Made by a program: the position numbers and the translations under genes
Shown here: piece by piece, positions 1 through 8,763 of the stretch
How the letters are laid out: every line of letters begins with the position of its first letter
Position numbering within the stretch: the stretch's first letter is position 1
Source: JAENVU01 sp963801105
GTDB lineage: Bacteria > Actinomycetota > Acidimicrobiia > IMCC26256 > JAENVU01
Assembly: GCA_963801105.1 (NCBI GenBank)
Contig: CAWDDH010000003.1
Location: 992,001 to 1,056,000, forward strand
Reading direction: 5' to 3'
Length of the DNA stretch: 64,000 nt
The notes under the pieces: generated by a model
The model's database searches: none
Told to the model about the DNA's origin: nothing
The model's input: only the letters and a program-made list of their open reading frames with translations

Positions 1-73
1 GACTCGGAGGACCGGCCGTCAAGCATGCCCCTCGGGGTGCCGACACATGGGGCGTGCCGAACAGGGAGCCGTC

Positions 74-529
74 GTGACGCCGAGGGAGCAGGAAGCCGAG
101 CTGATCGAGAACGCTCAGCCCGTGCTGGGCGACGAGCCCATCGTCGCGGCAGGGGTCTTCGGGCTCCAACACCTCGCCGGGACCGCGTCCGCGCGCGCCG
201 ACGACGTCGGTGACGAGTGGTTGGTCGACGACGCGGACCCCGCCGGCGGCGGGGCAGCACCCGACGTGGAGCTGATCGTCGCCGTCACCGACGAGCGCAT
301 CCACGTGATCCGCTGGGGCCACGCGTCGGAGCCCAAGCGCATCGTCGGCACGTTCCCTCGCGCGACCACCGAGGTCGAGATCGCGCGGTTCGGCCTCTCC
401 CGGATGATCAAGCTCGAGGACCCGTCGAGCGGCGCCCACATCGAGCTGCACGCGTCGGTGTCGCCGGCCGCTCGTCGCGGTGGTCCCGATCAGCACGTGC
501 TCGAGGAACTGGTCCGCACCGCGGCGTGA
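74..529 (+). CDS. hypothetical protein, tandem paralogue A
   Basis: About 151 residues of unknown function. I place the start at the GTG at 74 because an AGGGAG ribosome-binding site lies 6 nt before it; an upstream ATG at 47 in the same frame has no such site. No signal peptide, membrane segment or catalytic motif is visible. It is a clear paralogue of the next gene: DEPIVAAGVF here matches EEPIVAAGAF there, VAVTDERIHVI matches VAVTPTRIHII, and ATTEVEIARFGLSRMIKL matches ATTIVHLKRWGLTRIVEL. The alternating beta-rich C-terminal half could be a small PH-like fold, but that is a guess. Likely cytoplasmic. Confidence 0.7.
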   Translation: MTPREQEAELIENAQPVLGDEPIVAAGVFGLQHLAGTASARADDVGDEWLVDDADPAGGGAAPDVELIVAVTDERIHVIRWGHASEPKRIVGTFPRATTEVEIARFGLSRMIKLEDPSSGAHIELHASVSPAARRGGPDQHVLEELVRTAA

Positions 530-573
530 CGACCCGTTCAAGCCCCGGTCCGGAACTGCCGACGATTCCCGTC

Positions 574-1131
574 ATGAGCAGGAAGCCCTGGGACCCCACC
601 GCGGGCGAGACCGCCGAGGCCATCTTCCGCGCCTCGGAGGCGGAGCTCGCCACGCACGCCAAGCGCGCGATCACCGACGAGGAGCCGATCGTGGCCGCCG
701 GCGCATTCTGGCCCAACGGCGCGACCCGAGAGACGATGGAGCACGGCACCGTGGGCGGCCACAAGCTCGGCGCGGTGTTCGGTCCCAACGTCGGCGTGGT
801 GCTGGCGCTCGCCGAGACGGCGTCCGGGCGCGGCGCGCCACCGGAGAAGTACGAGATGGCCAAGCCGATGCTCGTCGCGGTGACTCCCACCCGCATCCAC
901 ATCATCGAGCCCGCGTGCGGCGACGCGCCGGCCGAGCCCCGTACCGTCGTCTCGTTCGACCGCGCGACGACCATCGTCCACCTCAAGCGCTGGGGCCTGA
1001 CCCGGATCGTGGAGCTCGACGACGACACGGCCGATCGTCATTTCCGTCTCCACGCGTCGGTAGCTCCGTACATGACGCGCGCCGTCCCCGAGAAGGCCGT
1101 GCTCGCGGAGATCGTGCCCACCCGCAAGTAG
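574..1131 (+). CDS. hypothetical protein, tandem paralogue B
   Basis: About 185 residues of unknown function, starting at ATG 574, 44 bp after the preceding paralogue. Compared with its neighbour it has an extra stretch of about 40 residues in the middle (around GGHKLGAVFGPNVGVVLALA). The N-terminal EEPIVAAGAF segment and the C-terminal RATTIVHLKRWGLTRIVELD segment are shared. No signal peptide, transmembrane helix or metal-binding motif is evident. The pair is best explained by local duplication and divergence, and the two genes may be co-transcribed. I do not recognise the family. Confidence 0.75.
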   Translation: MSRKPWDPTAGETAEAIFRASEAELATHAKRAITDEEPIVAAGAFWPNGATRETMEHGTVGGHKLGAVFGPNVGVVLALAETASGRGAPPEKYEMAKPMLVAVTPTRIHIIEPACGDAPAEPRTVVSFDRATTIVHLKRWGLTRIVELDDDTADRHFRLHASVAPYMTRAVPEKAVLAEIVPTRK

Positions 1132-1134
1132 CGG

Positions 1135-1668
1135 TCAGCCCAGCTCGGCCGCGAGATCGGCGAGCTTCGTCGTCGAGCGCCAGTTGCGTGCGGTCCCGGC
1201 GAGCCCGAGCTTGTTCATCACCGCGGGGACGAGCGTGGTCCGGCCCATCCCGTTCGGCGTGTGCAGGTACGCCTCGTGCCCGACGACCTGCACCTCGTCC
1301 GGCGCGTACTCCGCCGGGTCGAGTGCGTCGAGCGTCGGCGCGACGCCGTCGAAGAGGAAGACGACCGAGAGCTTCGTGGGGTCGTCGGTGCGATCCGCCA
1401 TCGGATGGCTCGCCACGACCGTGCGCAGCTGGGCTGCGGTGCGTGTCGCGATTCGCGTGTCGATGCCCGACGCGGCGAGGACCGCGTCGTGGAGCACCCG
1501 GGTGACCTTCGTCGCCCCGGCGCGCGAGCGGAACACCACGTTGCCGCTCTGGATGAAGGTCGAGACGTCCTCGAAGCCGCAGTCCTGCGCGATGGCCCGC
1601 AGGTCGGCCATCTTCAGCGATCGGCCGCCGACGTTGATGCCGCCGAGCAGCGCGACGTAGACCGTCAT
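1135..1668 (-). CDS. DUF1697 family protein
   Basis: 177 residues, starting at ATG 1668. The N-terminus (YVALLGGINVGGRSLKMADL) and the following FIQSGNVVF segment are the hallmark of DUF1697 proteins, small cytoplasmic alpha/beta proteins of unknown function common in actinobacteria. The length matches the family. It lies 4 bp downstream of an NTF2-like gene on the same strand, so the two probably share a transcript, and it converges on the preceding paralogue gene with only 3 bp between the stops. Confidence 0.85.
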   Translation of the reverse strand: MTVYVALLGGINVGGRSLKMADLRAIAQDCGFEDVSTFIQSGNVVFRSRAGATKVTRVLHDAVLAASGIDTRIATRTAAQLRTVVASHPMADRTDDPTKLSVVFLFDGVAPTLDALDPAEYAPDEVQVVGHEAYLHTPNGMGRTTLVPAVMNKLGLAGTARNWRSTTKLADLAAELG

Positions 1669-1672
1669 CGCC

Positions 1673-2095
1673 TCACTTGTACCCGACCATGATGTGCTCG
1701 ATCCACGCCTGCGGCGCGGCCGACAGCAGCGTGTTCAGGTCGAGGTAGTCGTGCCAGCGCACGATCTCGCCGTCGCGGATCTCCTGCACCGAGACGAACG
1801 GCAGGTGCACGTGCTCCCCGGTCTCCCAGAACCACTCCTCGGAGTGCTCGGTGATCACCGTGTCGCCGTCGGCCACGATCGTGCCGTCGTGCAGCACGTA
1901 GTTCGCGAGCGGCCCGAGACCGAGGCGCAGCCGCGCCGCGACCTCCTCGGGGCCGAAGGCACCCTCCTCGGGTGCGGGCACGTCGGTGTAGTGCCCGTCG
2001 GGCGCGAAGTACCCGCCGACGGCATCGAAGTCGCGCCGGGCGAGATCCGCCCAGAACCGCTCGACGAGGGCCTTGTTCTCTGCTGGGTTCGTCAC
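1673..2095 (-). CDS. SnoaL/NTF2-like protein
   Basis: About 140 residues. I chose GTG 2095 because the conserved part begins just after it (NPAENKALVERFWADLARRD); an upstream ATG at 2173 would add an unconserved 26-residue tail overlapping the next gene's promoter region. The sequence has the NTF2/SnoaL pattern: an N-terminal helix, a YFAPDGHYTDVPAP strand and loop, and late strands with WHDYLDLNTLL. The family covers polyketide cyclases, epoxide hydrolases and many non-enzymatic binding proteins, so substrate and activity cannot be assigned. It is divergent from the MoxR operon. Confidence 0.75.
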   Translation of the reverse strand: MTNPAENKALVERFWADLARRDFDAVGGYFAPDGHYTDVPAPEEGAFGPEEVAARLRLGLGPLANYVLHDGTIVADGDTVITEHSEEWFWETGEHVHLPFVSVQEIRDGEIVRWHDYLDLNTLLSAAPQAWIEHIMVGYK

Positions 2096-2181
2096 GGCGG
2101 GCACCTTAGGGTTCCAGGAACCTCGGCGGAATACCTTCCGATCCGTCAAGCATCCCGGCGGCCGAGCCGACACACTGGATC

Positions 2182-3147
2182 ATGATGCGTACTGACGCGC
2201 GCCCGGCGGGCGCCCTCACCGACGCCCATCGCCTCGCCTCCGACCTCCGGGAAGGGCTCACCCGGGTCCTCCGTGGCAAGCCCGAACCCGTCCGCCTCGC
2301 GGTCGTCACGCTCCTCTCGGGCGGCCATCTGCTCGTGGACGACGTTCCCGGCGTCGGCAAGACGCTCCTCGCCAAGGCCATGGCCCGCGCGGCCGGCGGG
2401 TCGTTCGGGCGGGTCCAGGCAACCCCGGACCTCCTGCCGTCGGAGCTCACGGGCGTATCGGTCTTCCATCTCACGGGCAACGAGTGGGAGTTCCGCCCCG
2501 GACCGCTGTTCGCCAACGTGGTCCTCGTGGACGAGCTGAACCGCGCGACGCCCCGCACGCAGTCGGCGCTGCTCGAGGCGATGGAGGAGCGCCAGGTGAC
2601 GGTCGACGGGGTGTCCCGTCCCCTGCCCCAACCCTTCTTCCTCGTCGCGACCCAGAACCCGTTCGAGACCGCGGGTACGTTCCCGCTCGTGGAGGGCCAG
2701 CTCGACCGCTTCACCCTCGTCACCGAGATCGGTCCACCCGACGCCGACACCGAGCGTGAGCTGCTCCTCGGTACCGGTGGCGAACCCGCACTCGACGTGA
2801 TGGAGCCGGTGACCGACCCCACCGAGCTCGCGAACATGATCGCCGCGGTGCGGTCGGTGCACTGCGCGCCCGAGGTCGCGGACTACACGGTCGCGCTGGC
2901 GAACGCGACGCGCGTCCACGGCGATGTCGCCATCGGCGCGTCCCCGCGCGCGTCCCTCGCGCTCCTGCACGCGGCGCAGGCCCAAGCGACCCTCGAGGGA
3001 CGCGAGTACGTGGTACCCGACGACATCGCCCGGCTCGCGCTCCCGGTGCTCGCTCACCGCCTCGTGCTGCGCGACCCGGGCCGGCTCGCCGACGGCCGCG
3101 CGCTCGTCCAGGAGGTGCTGACCGCGCTCCCGGCCCCCCGGCCGTGA
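2182..3147 (+). CDS. MoxR-family AAA+ ATPase
   Basis: 321 residues. Walker A is GVGKTLLAK (about residue 56), Walker B is VLVDELNRA (about 113), followed by a sensor-type segment (LVATQNPFE) typical of MoxR ATPases. MoxR proteins act as chaperone-like ATPases that help assemble or activate partner proteins, usually encoded alongside DUF58 and transglutaminase-like genes, as here. The gene starts at ATG 2182 (a second ATG follows directly). Its stop overlaps the GTG of the DUF58 gene by 4 bp, so translation is probably coupled. It heads a three-gene operon. Confidence 0.93.
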   Translation: MMRTDARPAGALTDAHRLASDLREGLTRVLRGKPEPVRLAVVTLLSGGHLLVDDVPGVGKTLLAKAMARAAGGSFGRVQATPDLLPSELTGVSVFHLTGNEWEFRPGPLFANVVLVDELNRATPRTQSALLEAMEERQVTVDGVSRPLPQPFFLVATQNPFETAGTFPLVEGQLDRFTLVTEIGPPDADTERELLLGTGGEPALDVMEPVTDPTELANMIAAVRSVHCAPEVADYTVALANATRVHGDVAIGASPRASLALLHAAQAQATLEGREYVVPDDIARLALPVLAHRLVLRDPGRLADGRALVQEVLTALPAPRP

Positions 3148-4100
3148 GACGCGGGACAGCCGCCCGCCCGGGCGAGGGCGTCCCCCGCCCGATCATCGTC
3201 CCAAAGGCGGCGGTCGTCCTCGAGCTCATCGGCCTCGCGCTGTTCATCATCGCCCGCACGACCGGTGCGGGGTGGGACATCGTGCTCCTCTGCGCGCTGA
3301 TCGCCGTCGTGCTGACGGGCTCCGTGCTCCCCGCCTTCGTCGTCGGTCGCGTCTCCGTCACGGCGCGCGCGCCCGCCGACGCGACCGTGGGCCGGCCGCT
3401 GCCCATCGAGCTGTCAGTGAGCGGTCGCCATGCGAAGCTGCGAATCATCACCTTCGAGTCGGAGTGGGTGCGGATCGACGGGCCGAGCACCGGCGAGATC
3501 CTCGTCGTCCCCGTTCGGCGCGGAATCCTGAACCGGGTCCGCGTCGAGGTCGTCAGCGCGGCTCCGCTCGGTCTCGCCCGGTGGCAGCGCCGCATCCGCG
3601 TCGAGCTCCCGCACAACGTCGAGATCGCGCCGCGGCGCGAGCCCACGCCGTGTTCGCTGGTGGTCGGCGACACGTATACGGCGTCGGATCTCCAGCAGAC
3701 TGCCACCGGCGGCGCCGACCTCACGCGCGGCGTGCGCGAGTACCTCGACGGCGATCCGATCCGATCCGTGCACTGGCCGGCCACCGCGCGGACGGGCGCG
3801 GTGATGGTGCGCGAGTTCGAGGGACCCCGGCGTCCGATCGTCGTCATCATCGCCGACCTGCGCGGCCCCGACCCCGAAGGCGTCGCGTCGCGCGCCGCCG
3901 GCATGGCCGACGACGCCCTCCGCCAGGGCGCGCGGGTCGAGCTCGCGACCGCCGAGGTCGACGGCCCGCACATCGGCCCGGTGCCCACGCCGCTCCACGT
4001 GGGCCGGCGGCTCGCCCGCGCCGCCCTCGGGACGCCTGCGATGGGTCCCGTCCCGGCCGGGGCGACGGTCCACCATCTCGGTGGTGGGGGCCACCGGTGA
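3144..4100 (+). CDS. DUF58 domain membrane protein
   Basis: 318 residues. Two hydrophobic segments near residues 15-60 anchor the protein. The DUF58 signature (REYLDGDPIRSVHWPATART) is near residue 200. DUF58 proteins are routinely encoded between a MoxR ATPase and a transglutaminase-like protein; they often carry a vWA-like fold and are thought to be MoxR clients, but no reaction is established. The start GTG at 3144 overlaps the moxR stop (GTGA) and its own stop overlaps the next GTG in the same way, which indicates a tightly coupled operon. Confidence 0.88.
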   Translation: MRRGTAARPGEGVPRPIIVPKAAVVLELIGLALFIIARTTGAGWDIVLLCALIAVVLTGSVLPAFVVGRVSVTARAPADATVGRPLPIELSVSGRHAKLRIITFESEWVRIDGPSTGEILVVPVRRGILNRVRVEVVSAAPLGLARWQRRIRVELPHNVEIAPRREPTPCSLVVGDTYTASDLQQTATGGADLTRGVREYLDGDPIRSVHWPATARTGAVMVREFEGPRRPIVVIIADLRGPDPEGVASRAAGMADDALRQGARVELATAEVDGPHIGPVPTPLHVGRRLARAALGTPAMGPVPAGATVHHLGGGGHR

Positions 4101-6202
4101 ACACGCCCCAGGACGTCGTCGCGCTACGGATGTCCGTCGCGGTCGCGGTGATGGCCTCGGCGATCGCGGCCCTTCGCGAGGGCGCAGGGAGCGGGGTGCT
4201 CTGGGTCGTCGTGCTCATCGGGTTCCCGGTCGCGTTCACCGTCGGCTACCTGGTCCGCGCGACCCGTCCGGTCCCGTTGCGCCTCGCGCAGTCGGTGATC
4301 GCCGTCGCGATCCTCGTCGGGTTCTTCAGCCGGCTCGGACACCTCACCGACCTCGCCGCGCTCCAGGTGCCCCTCTCCCAGGCGTTCCTCTGGCTCCTGC
4401 TGCTGCACGCACTCGACACCCCCAACCGGCGCGGGTTGATGGTGCTGCTCGTCTCGAGCCTGGTACTCGTGGCGCTCGCCGGAGTGCTCTCCATCTCGAT
4501 GGCGATCGCGCCGTGGCTCGTCATCTGGACCCTCGCGGCGCTCGTCAGCCTGGTCCTCGCCTACCGCGCCGAGCTCGAGGAGCTCCCAGCGCTCGACGGG
4601 TCCTCGCCACCGCGCTTCTCGCGCGCGAATCTCCTCGTCCCCGTCGCGGTGCTGGCCACGGTCCTCGCCGTCGGCTTCGCCGTGTTCATGCTCGTCCCCG
4701 TCGCGGGCACGAACCGGGCGCTGACGTTCCCGGCACAGCTCCCCGACGACACGCCGATCCGCACGAACGGGGCGATCACCAACCCGTCGCTCGGGTCCGC
4801 CGACCCGGGGGCGGCGTCCGATCCCGGGCATGCCGGCAAGGGCGGGCCGTCCTCGTTCGGCTACTTCGGGTTCTCGGATCATCTCGACACCTCCCAGCGC
4901 GGCCGACCCGACGACACCCTGGTCATGCGCGTGCGCGCGTCAGCCCCGGACTTCTGGCGGGGTCAGACCTTCGATATGTGGGACGGGCGGGTCTGGCGCG
5001 TGAGCGACGACCGGCCCAGCACGATCAGCGGCGATCAGCCCATCGGCATCCCCCGGGTCGCCGCCGACGGTCCGGCGCAGTCGGCGATCAACACCGACGA
5101 GCTGGTGCAGACCTACTACCTGACCGAGATCGGCCCGAACGCGATCTTCGCGGCCGACCGCCCGACCAAGGTGTACTTCCCGGACCGGACGATCTTCCAG
5201 AACCAGGACGGCACCCTGCGCTCGGGCGTGCGGCTCGATCCGGGCGCGGTCTACACCGTCGTCAGCGAGCGGGCACTCCTCACCGCCGCCGCGCTCCGGG
5301 CGCAGTACACCGACACCATGCCCCAGGACATCGCGCGCCAGTACGCGCAGTCGCCCAAGACGACCGCACGGGTGCGCGAGCTGGCCCACCGGATCACCGC
5401 GTCGGCACCCACGACCTACGACAAGATCCTCGCCATCGAGCAGTACCTGGGCGCGCACACCGAGTACTCGCTCGACATCCCCCGGCTGCCCCGCGGCGCC
5501 GACGCGGTGGACCAGTACCTCTTCGTCGACCACCGCGGCTTCTGTGAGCAGATCGGGACGACGTTGGTCGTGATGCTGCGCGAGCTCGGGATCCCCGCCC
5601 GTCTCGCGGTGGGCTACACACCGGGCGAGCGCAACCCGTTCACCGGGCTCTACGAGGTCAAGGCGAGCGACGCACACGCGTGGGCCGAGGTGTACTTCCC
5701 GGGCGTCGGCTGGCAGGGCTTCGATCCGACGGCCAAGGTGCCGCTCGCCGGCGACTCGCTCATCGAGGCCGCCGGGGCGGGCGCGCTGGGCTATTTGAGC
5801 GCCCGGCTCGACATCCCGAGCAACGTGCTCGTCGCCCTGGTCGTGCTGGCCGGGCTCGTGGGGCTCGTCTTCGCATTGCGCAACGTGTCGCGCCGGCCTC
5901 GCCGAGTCCCGATCTCCCGGTCGTGGGCATCGCTCCACCTCGCCCGCCTCGAAGCACTCGGCCGCGCCCGCGGCCGGCCGCGCGCGGCGAGCGAGACCAC
6001 GCCGGGCTACGTGCGGGCCCTCGGCACGCTCGCCCCGCACCGTCGGGAAGACCTCGAGGAGATCGGACGTGTGCTCGACCACGCGATGTTCGGCGAGCAC
6101 CCCCCCGATCGCGAGACGATGCACCGCGTCGACGGGCTCGTCGACGCGGTCGCCGCCGACTGGGATCGAGCCCGGAACCCGGAGGATCTCGTCCCCGCCT
6201 GA
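4097..6202 (+). CDS. TgpA-like transglutaminase membrane protein (DUF3488/DUF4129)
   Basis: About 701 residues, starting at GTG 4097 within the preceding stop codon. The first 190 residues hold about six hydrophobic segments (DUF3488). An extracytoplasmic part follows with the transglutaminase core: the catalytic Cys lies in HRGFCEQIGTTLVVM (about 481) and the His in DAHAWAEVYFPG (about 525), with GWQGFDPT after it. A last membrane helix near 576-594 (VLVALVVLAGLVGLVFAL) precedes a cytoplasmic DUF4129-type tail. The family is linked to cell-envelope peptide cross-linking or hydrolysis; the substrate is unknown. Third gene of the MoxR operon. Confidence 0.9.
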   Translation: MNTPQDVVALRMSVAVAVMASAIAALREGAGSGVLWVVVLIGFPVAFTVGYLVRATRPVPLRLAQSVIAVAILVGFFSRLGHLTDLAALQVPLSQAFLWLLLLHALDTPNRRGLMVLLVSSLVLVALAGVLSISMAIAPWLVIWTLAALVSLVLAYRAELEELPALDGSSPPRFSRANLLVPVAVLATVLAVGFAVFMLVPVAGTNRALTFPAQLPDDTPIRTNGAITNPSLGSADPGAASDPGHAGKGGPSSFGYFGFSDHLDTSQRGRPDDTLVMRVRASAPDFWRGQTFDMWDGRVWRVSDDRPSTISGDQPIGIPRVAADGPAQSAINTDELVQTYYLTEIGPNAIFAADRPTKVYFPDRTIFQNQDGTLRSGVRLDPGAVYTVVSERALLTAAALRAQYTDTMPQDIARQYAQSPKTTARVRELAHRITASAPTTYDKILAIEQYLGAHTEYSLDIPRLPRGADAVDQYLFVDHRGFCEQIGTTLVVMLRELGIPARLAVGYTPGERNPFTGLYEVKASDAHAWAEVYFPGVGWQGFDPTAKVPLAGDSLIEAAGAGALGYLSARLDIPSNVLVALVVLAGLVGLVFALRNVSRRPRRVPISRSWASLHLARLEALGRARGRPRAASETTPGYVRALGTLAPHRREDLEEIGRVLDHAMFGEHPPDRETMHRVDGLVDAVAADWDRARNPEDLVPA

Positions 6203-6263
6203 ACCCACCGGGAACCGGAGCGCCGTTCGGATCGTCCTACGCTCCAGTCCGAGGGGGCCGCCC

Positions 6264-7538
6264 GTGTCGTTGGAACCGAACCATCCCCCGTCGCCGACCG
6301 ACGTCCGGCGCCGGGCCGTCCGCGCCGGTGCGGTCGCGCTGGCCGTCGTGATCGTGGCCGGGGTCATCGCTGTCTCCGTCTCGCGTGGCGGGAACCACAC
6401 GCCGTCCGGGCACCCGACCCTCGCATTGACCGGCCCCCTCGCCGATCCAGGCGATGCCGGCGGCGAGCACGCCGCGTCGACGGCGATGCCCCTCGGCGCG
6501 ACGCCGACCTACGAGTTCGCCGCGCCGCTGCCGGACCTCGGCCGCCAGGCTCCGGTCTGGGCCGTGGCCGACCCGACGATCACCGACCCGCGGGTCGCGA
6601 CCTGGGCCCGCACCCTCGGGCTCGACGGCCGCGTCGAGCGGTTCGTCGACGGCGGCCAGCGGGGATTGCGGGTCGAGGGCCACGACGGCGTCCTCGCCGT
6701 GACGTCCGCGCCGACACCCCGGCTCTCCTACCAGCGCGGGGTGGTGTCGGACGGCTCGAGCAGCGGCGCGAGCGGCGCCGTCGGACCCTCCGTGGAACCA
6801 CCGTCCCGAGCCGTGGACCTGCCGACCGAGGCCGAGACGCGCATGCTCGGTGAGCGAACGCTGCGCGACCTCGGCGTCCTCGACGGCACCTGGAGCTTCA
6901 CCGTGCGGGACGGTGCCGGGGTCGCGGTCGCCACCACCTGCTCCACCGACGGGCCGTGCACCGCGCCCGATCCCGAGCAGTACCTCACGAGCCGCGCGCT
7001 CGTTGCGAGTCGCACCGTCGACGGGCACGCGGTGAGCGGTGCCGACTGGACCGTCGAGGTCGGGGACCACGGCGTCGTCGACGCGGTCCACGGCCTCCTC
7101 GGCGAGCTCGAGCCCGTCGGCGACGCTCCGCTCGACGCGCCTCGGGCCGCGCTCGACCGCGACATCAGCCCGTCGGGTCCGGTCCCCGAGCCGGCGATCG
7201 CGTGCGCGCCCGGGTCGTGTCCGAGTGTCCGGGTCACCGTGAACGGTGTTGCTCTCGGGTCCGCGGTGTGGCTCGGTGGCCGCGCCGGCTCGCGGTACGT
7301 CGTCCCGACGTACCACTTCACGGGGCACCGGTCCGACGGCACCCCGTGGAGCCACGACGTGCTCGCCCTCACCGCCGCGGCCCTCGCGCCGGGCCTGCGC
7401 GACGACGCCTCGCCACCGACCATCCCAGCGCCGATCCCCGGGGCGATCCCCGGGGCGACGAAGCCGTGTCGCACCCCGAACGAGATCTGCGGTGGCGGAG
7501 CATCGGGCGCGCCGACCTCCGGATCGGCGGTTCCGTAG
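6264..7538 (+). CDS. membrane-anchored exported protein of unknown function
   Basis: About 424 residues. I place the start at GTG 6264, preceded by a GAGGGGG ribosome-binding site. A single N-terminal helix (about residues 19-37, AGAVALAVVIVAGVIAVSV) suggests a type II anchored or secreted protein. The rest is hydrophilic, with Pro/Ala-rich linkers, and a late pair of cysteines (CAPGSC) could form a disulphide. The C-terminus repeats a Pro-Gly-Ala motif (PAPIPGAIPGATKP). It follows the MoxR operon by 61 bp on the same strand and may be a client or envelope partner of it; that is inference. Family not recognised. Confidence 0.75.
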   Translation: MSLEPNHPPSPTDVRRRAVRAGAVALAVVIVAGVIAVSVSRGGNHTPSGHPTLALTGPLADPGDAGGEHAASTAMPLGATPTYEFAAPLPDLGRQAPVWAVADPTITDPRVATWARTLGLDGRVERFVDGGQRGLRVEGHDGVLAVTSAPTPRLSYQRGVVSDGSSSGASGAVGPSVEPPSRAVDLPTEAETRMLGERTLRDLGVLDGTWSFTVRDGAGVAVATTCSTDGPCTAPDPEQYLTSRALVASRTVDGHAVSGADWTVEVGDHGVVDAVHGLLGELEPVGDAPLDAPRAALDRDISPSGPVPEPAIACAPGSCPSVRVTVNGVALGSAVWLGGRAGSRYVVPTYHFTGHRSDGTPWSHDVLALTAAALAPGLRDDASPPTIPAPIPGAIPGATKPCRTPNEICGGGASGAPTSGSAVP

Positions 7539-7541
7539 CCC

Positions 7542-8540
7542 TCAGCTGACGGGCACGCCCTCGAACACCGCGACCTTCACCCCGCGGTGCGCGAGCTCGG
7601 CGAGGAACGCCCGCGGCGCGACGACGCGGCCGAGACCGTGCACACCGGGCGCCGCCCGCACGAGTCCCGGAAGCACGCCGGCGAGACCACCGACGGTCAG
7701 CGCGAGCACTGTGCCCGCGGCCACCTCGGTCCGCTCGATGGCGCCGTAGACGACCGCCTCCCGGGAGGCACCGCGCGTGCCCCAGACCTCGACGCGCAAC
7801 CCGCCCCATTCGTTGATCGGATCCGGACGGCGGGGCCACGAGCGTTGTGGCTTCTCGGCCCGGGCGAACCGGACCGTCGCCCGGTCGAGCCCGGGCACCG
7901 CGTCTCGCAACAGCTCGAGCCCGTTCGCCACCGGCTCGCACGCGCGGGCGTTGACGGGGTCCGGGAACCACACCAGCTCCTCGCCCCCGCTCTTGCGCAG
8001 CTCCTGCACGGATCCGTCGCGCAGCTCCGCGCCCTTGTCGGCGAGCGCGACGCGCACCGTGCTCGCGCTGGCCTCCCCGGCGGCACCCCAGCGCGCCACG
8101 TTCACGTCGTCGACGAGATCGAACGCGTCGGCCGCGTGGCGGACCAGCACGTCGGACAACCCGGGCGCGAGCCCGGCGCCGACCACGACCGGCACGCCGA
8201 GCTCGACGGCATCGCGATCGAGCTCCCGGATCGACTCGATGGTCCCCGTGTCGTCGGTCGCCGAGACGCACGGCACTCCGGCCTGGAGCGCGTCGCGCAC
8301 GATGGTCACGTCGTCGCCAGCGGGCACCGCGCACGCGACGATGTCCACGCCCGCGGGCAGCTCCATCCCCGCCTGCCAACTGACGACGCTCGCGGTGTCG
8401 CCCATCAGCTTCGCGATGTCGCCGGCCCGATCCGGGCGGGCGTCGGCGACGAGGAGGCGATCGACGCCGTCGGTCTCCACCAACTGGCGGGCGGCCCGGC
8501 CACCGACCGCGCCGGCACCGACGAGCAGGACGGTCGTCAC
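7542..8540 (-). CDS. saccharopine dehydrogenase-like NAD(P)-binding protein
   Basis: About 332 residues, starting at GTG 8540. The N-terminus TTVLLVGAGAVGGRAARQL is a Rossmann dinucleotide-binding motif (GAGAVGG). Later segments (VDIVACAVPAGDD, GVPCVSATDDTG, GAGLAPGLSDVLVRHAAD) follow the pattern of saccharopine-dehydrogenase-like oxidoreductases, in which a carbonyl or imine substrate is reduced with NAD(P)H. No specific substrate can be inferred. The GTG overlaps the stop of a small upstream membrane-protein gene by 4 bp. It converges on the preceding plus-strand gene with 3 bp between stops. Confidence 0.85.
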   Translation of the reverse strand: MTTVLLVGAGAVGGRAARQLVETDGVDRLLVADARPDRAGDIAKLMGDTASVVSWQAGMELPAGVDIVACAVPAGDDVTIVRDALQAGVPCVSATDDTGTIESIRELDRDAVELGVPVVVGAGLAPGLSDVLVRHAADAFDLVDDVNVARWGAAGEASASTVRVALADKGAELRDGSVQELRKSGGEELVWFPDPVNARACEPVANGLELLRDAVPGLDRATVRFARAEKPQRSWPRRPDPINEWGGLRVEVWGTRGASREAVVYGAIERTEVAAGTVLALTVGGLAGVLPGLVRAAPGVHGLGRVVAPRAFLAELAHRGVKVAVFEGVPVS

Positions 8541-8674
8541 CGGAAGTCGGGAGCTTCGAGCTCGCGCCACCCGCCGGACGTGGGCGGGACGCCGCCCTTG
8601 CCCCGGAGCCGGACGAGCACTCCGGCGACCCCCGCCACGAACACGACGATGAGTCCCCGACGAAACGCCCGCAT
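8537..8674 (-). CDS. 45-residue single-helix membrane protein
   Basis: A short gene of 45 residues, ATG at 8674 and TGA at 8537-8539. It begins MRAFRRGLIVVFVAGVAGVL, which is an Arg-rich start followed by one transmembrane helix, then a short basic and Pro/Gly-containing tail ending EAPDFR. The stop overlaps the GTG of the downstream dehydrogenase gene (GTGA), the same coupling used throughout the window, which is the main reason to believe it is real. The function is unknown; it might tether or regulate the dehydrogenase. Confidence 0.55.
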   Translation of the reverse strand: MRAFRRGLIVVFVAGVAGVLVRLRGKGGVPPTSGGWRELEAPDFR

Positions 8675-8737
8675 CGCCGGAGTGTAGAACGCACCTGCTC
8701 GGACGGTCCGGGGTTGTCACCGCGCCGGACCTCCGGT

Positions 8738-8763
8738 AATCTACAACCATATGGTTGTAGATT
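8738..8763. promoter_or_regulatory. 26-bp perfect palindrome over the arsR-like start codon (operator)
   Basis: The half-site AATCTACAACCAT (8738-8750) is followed at once by its exact reverse complement (8751-8763). The centre falls at the first base of the ATG of the ArsR-type regulator. ArsR-family repressors bind such inverted repeats as dimers, so this is very likely the autoregulatory operator. No Shine-Dalgarno sequence is present upstream of the ATG, which suggests a leaderless transcript whose 5' end lies inside the operator. Confidence 0.8.
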
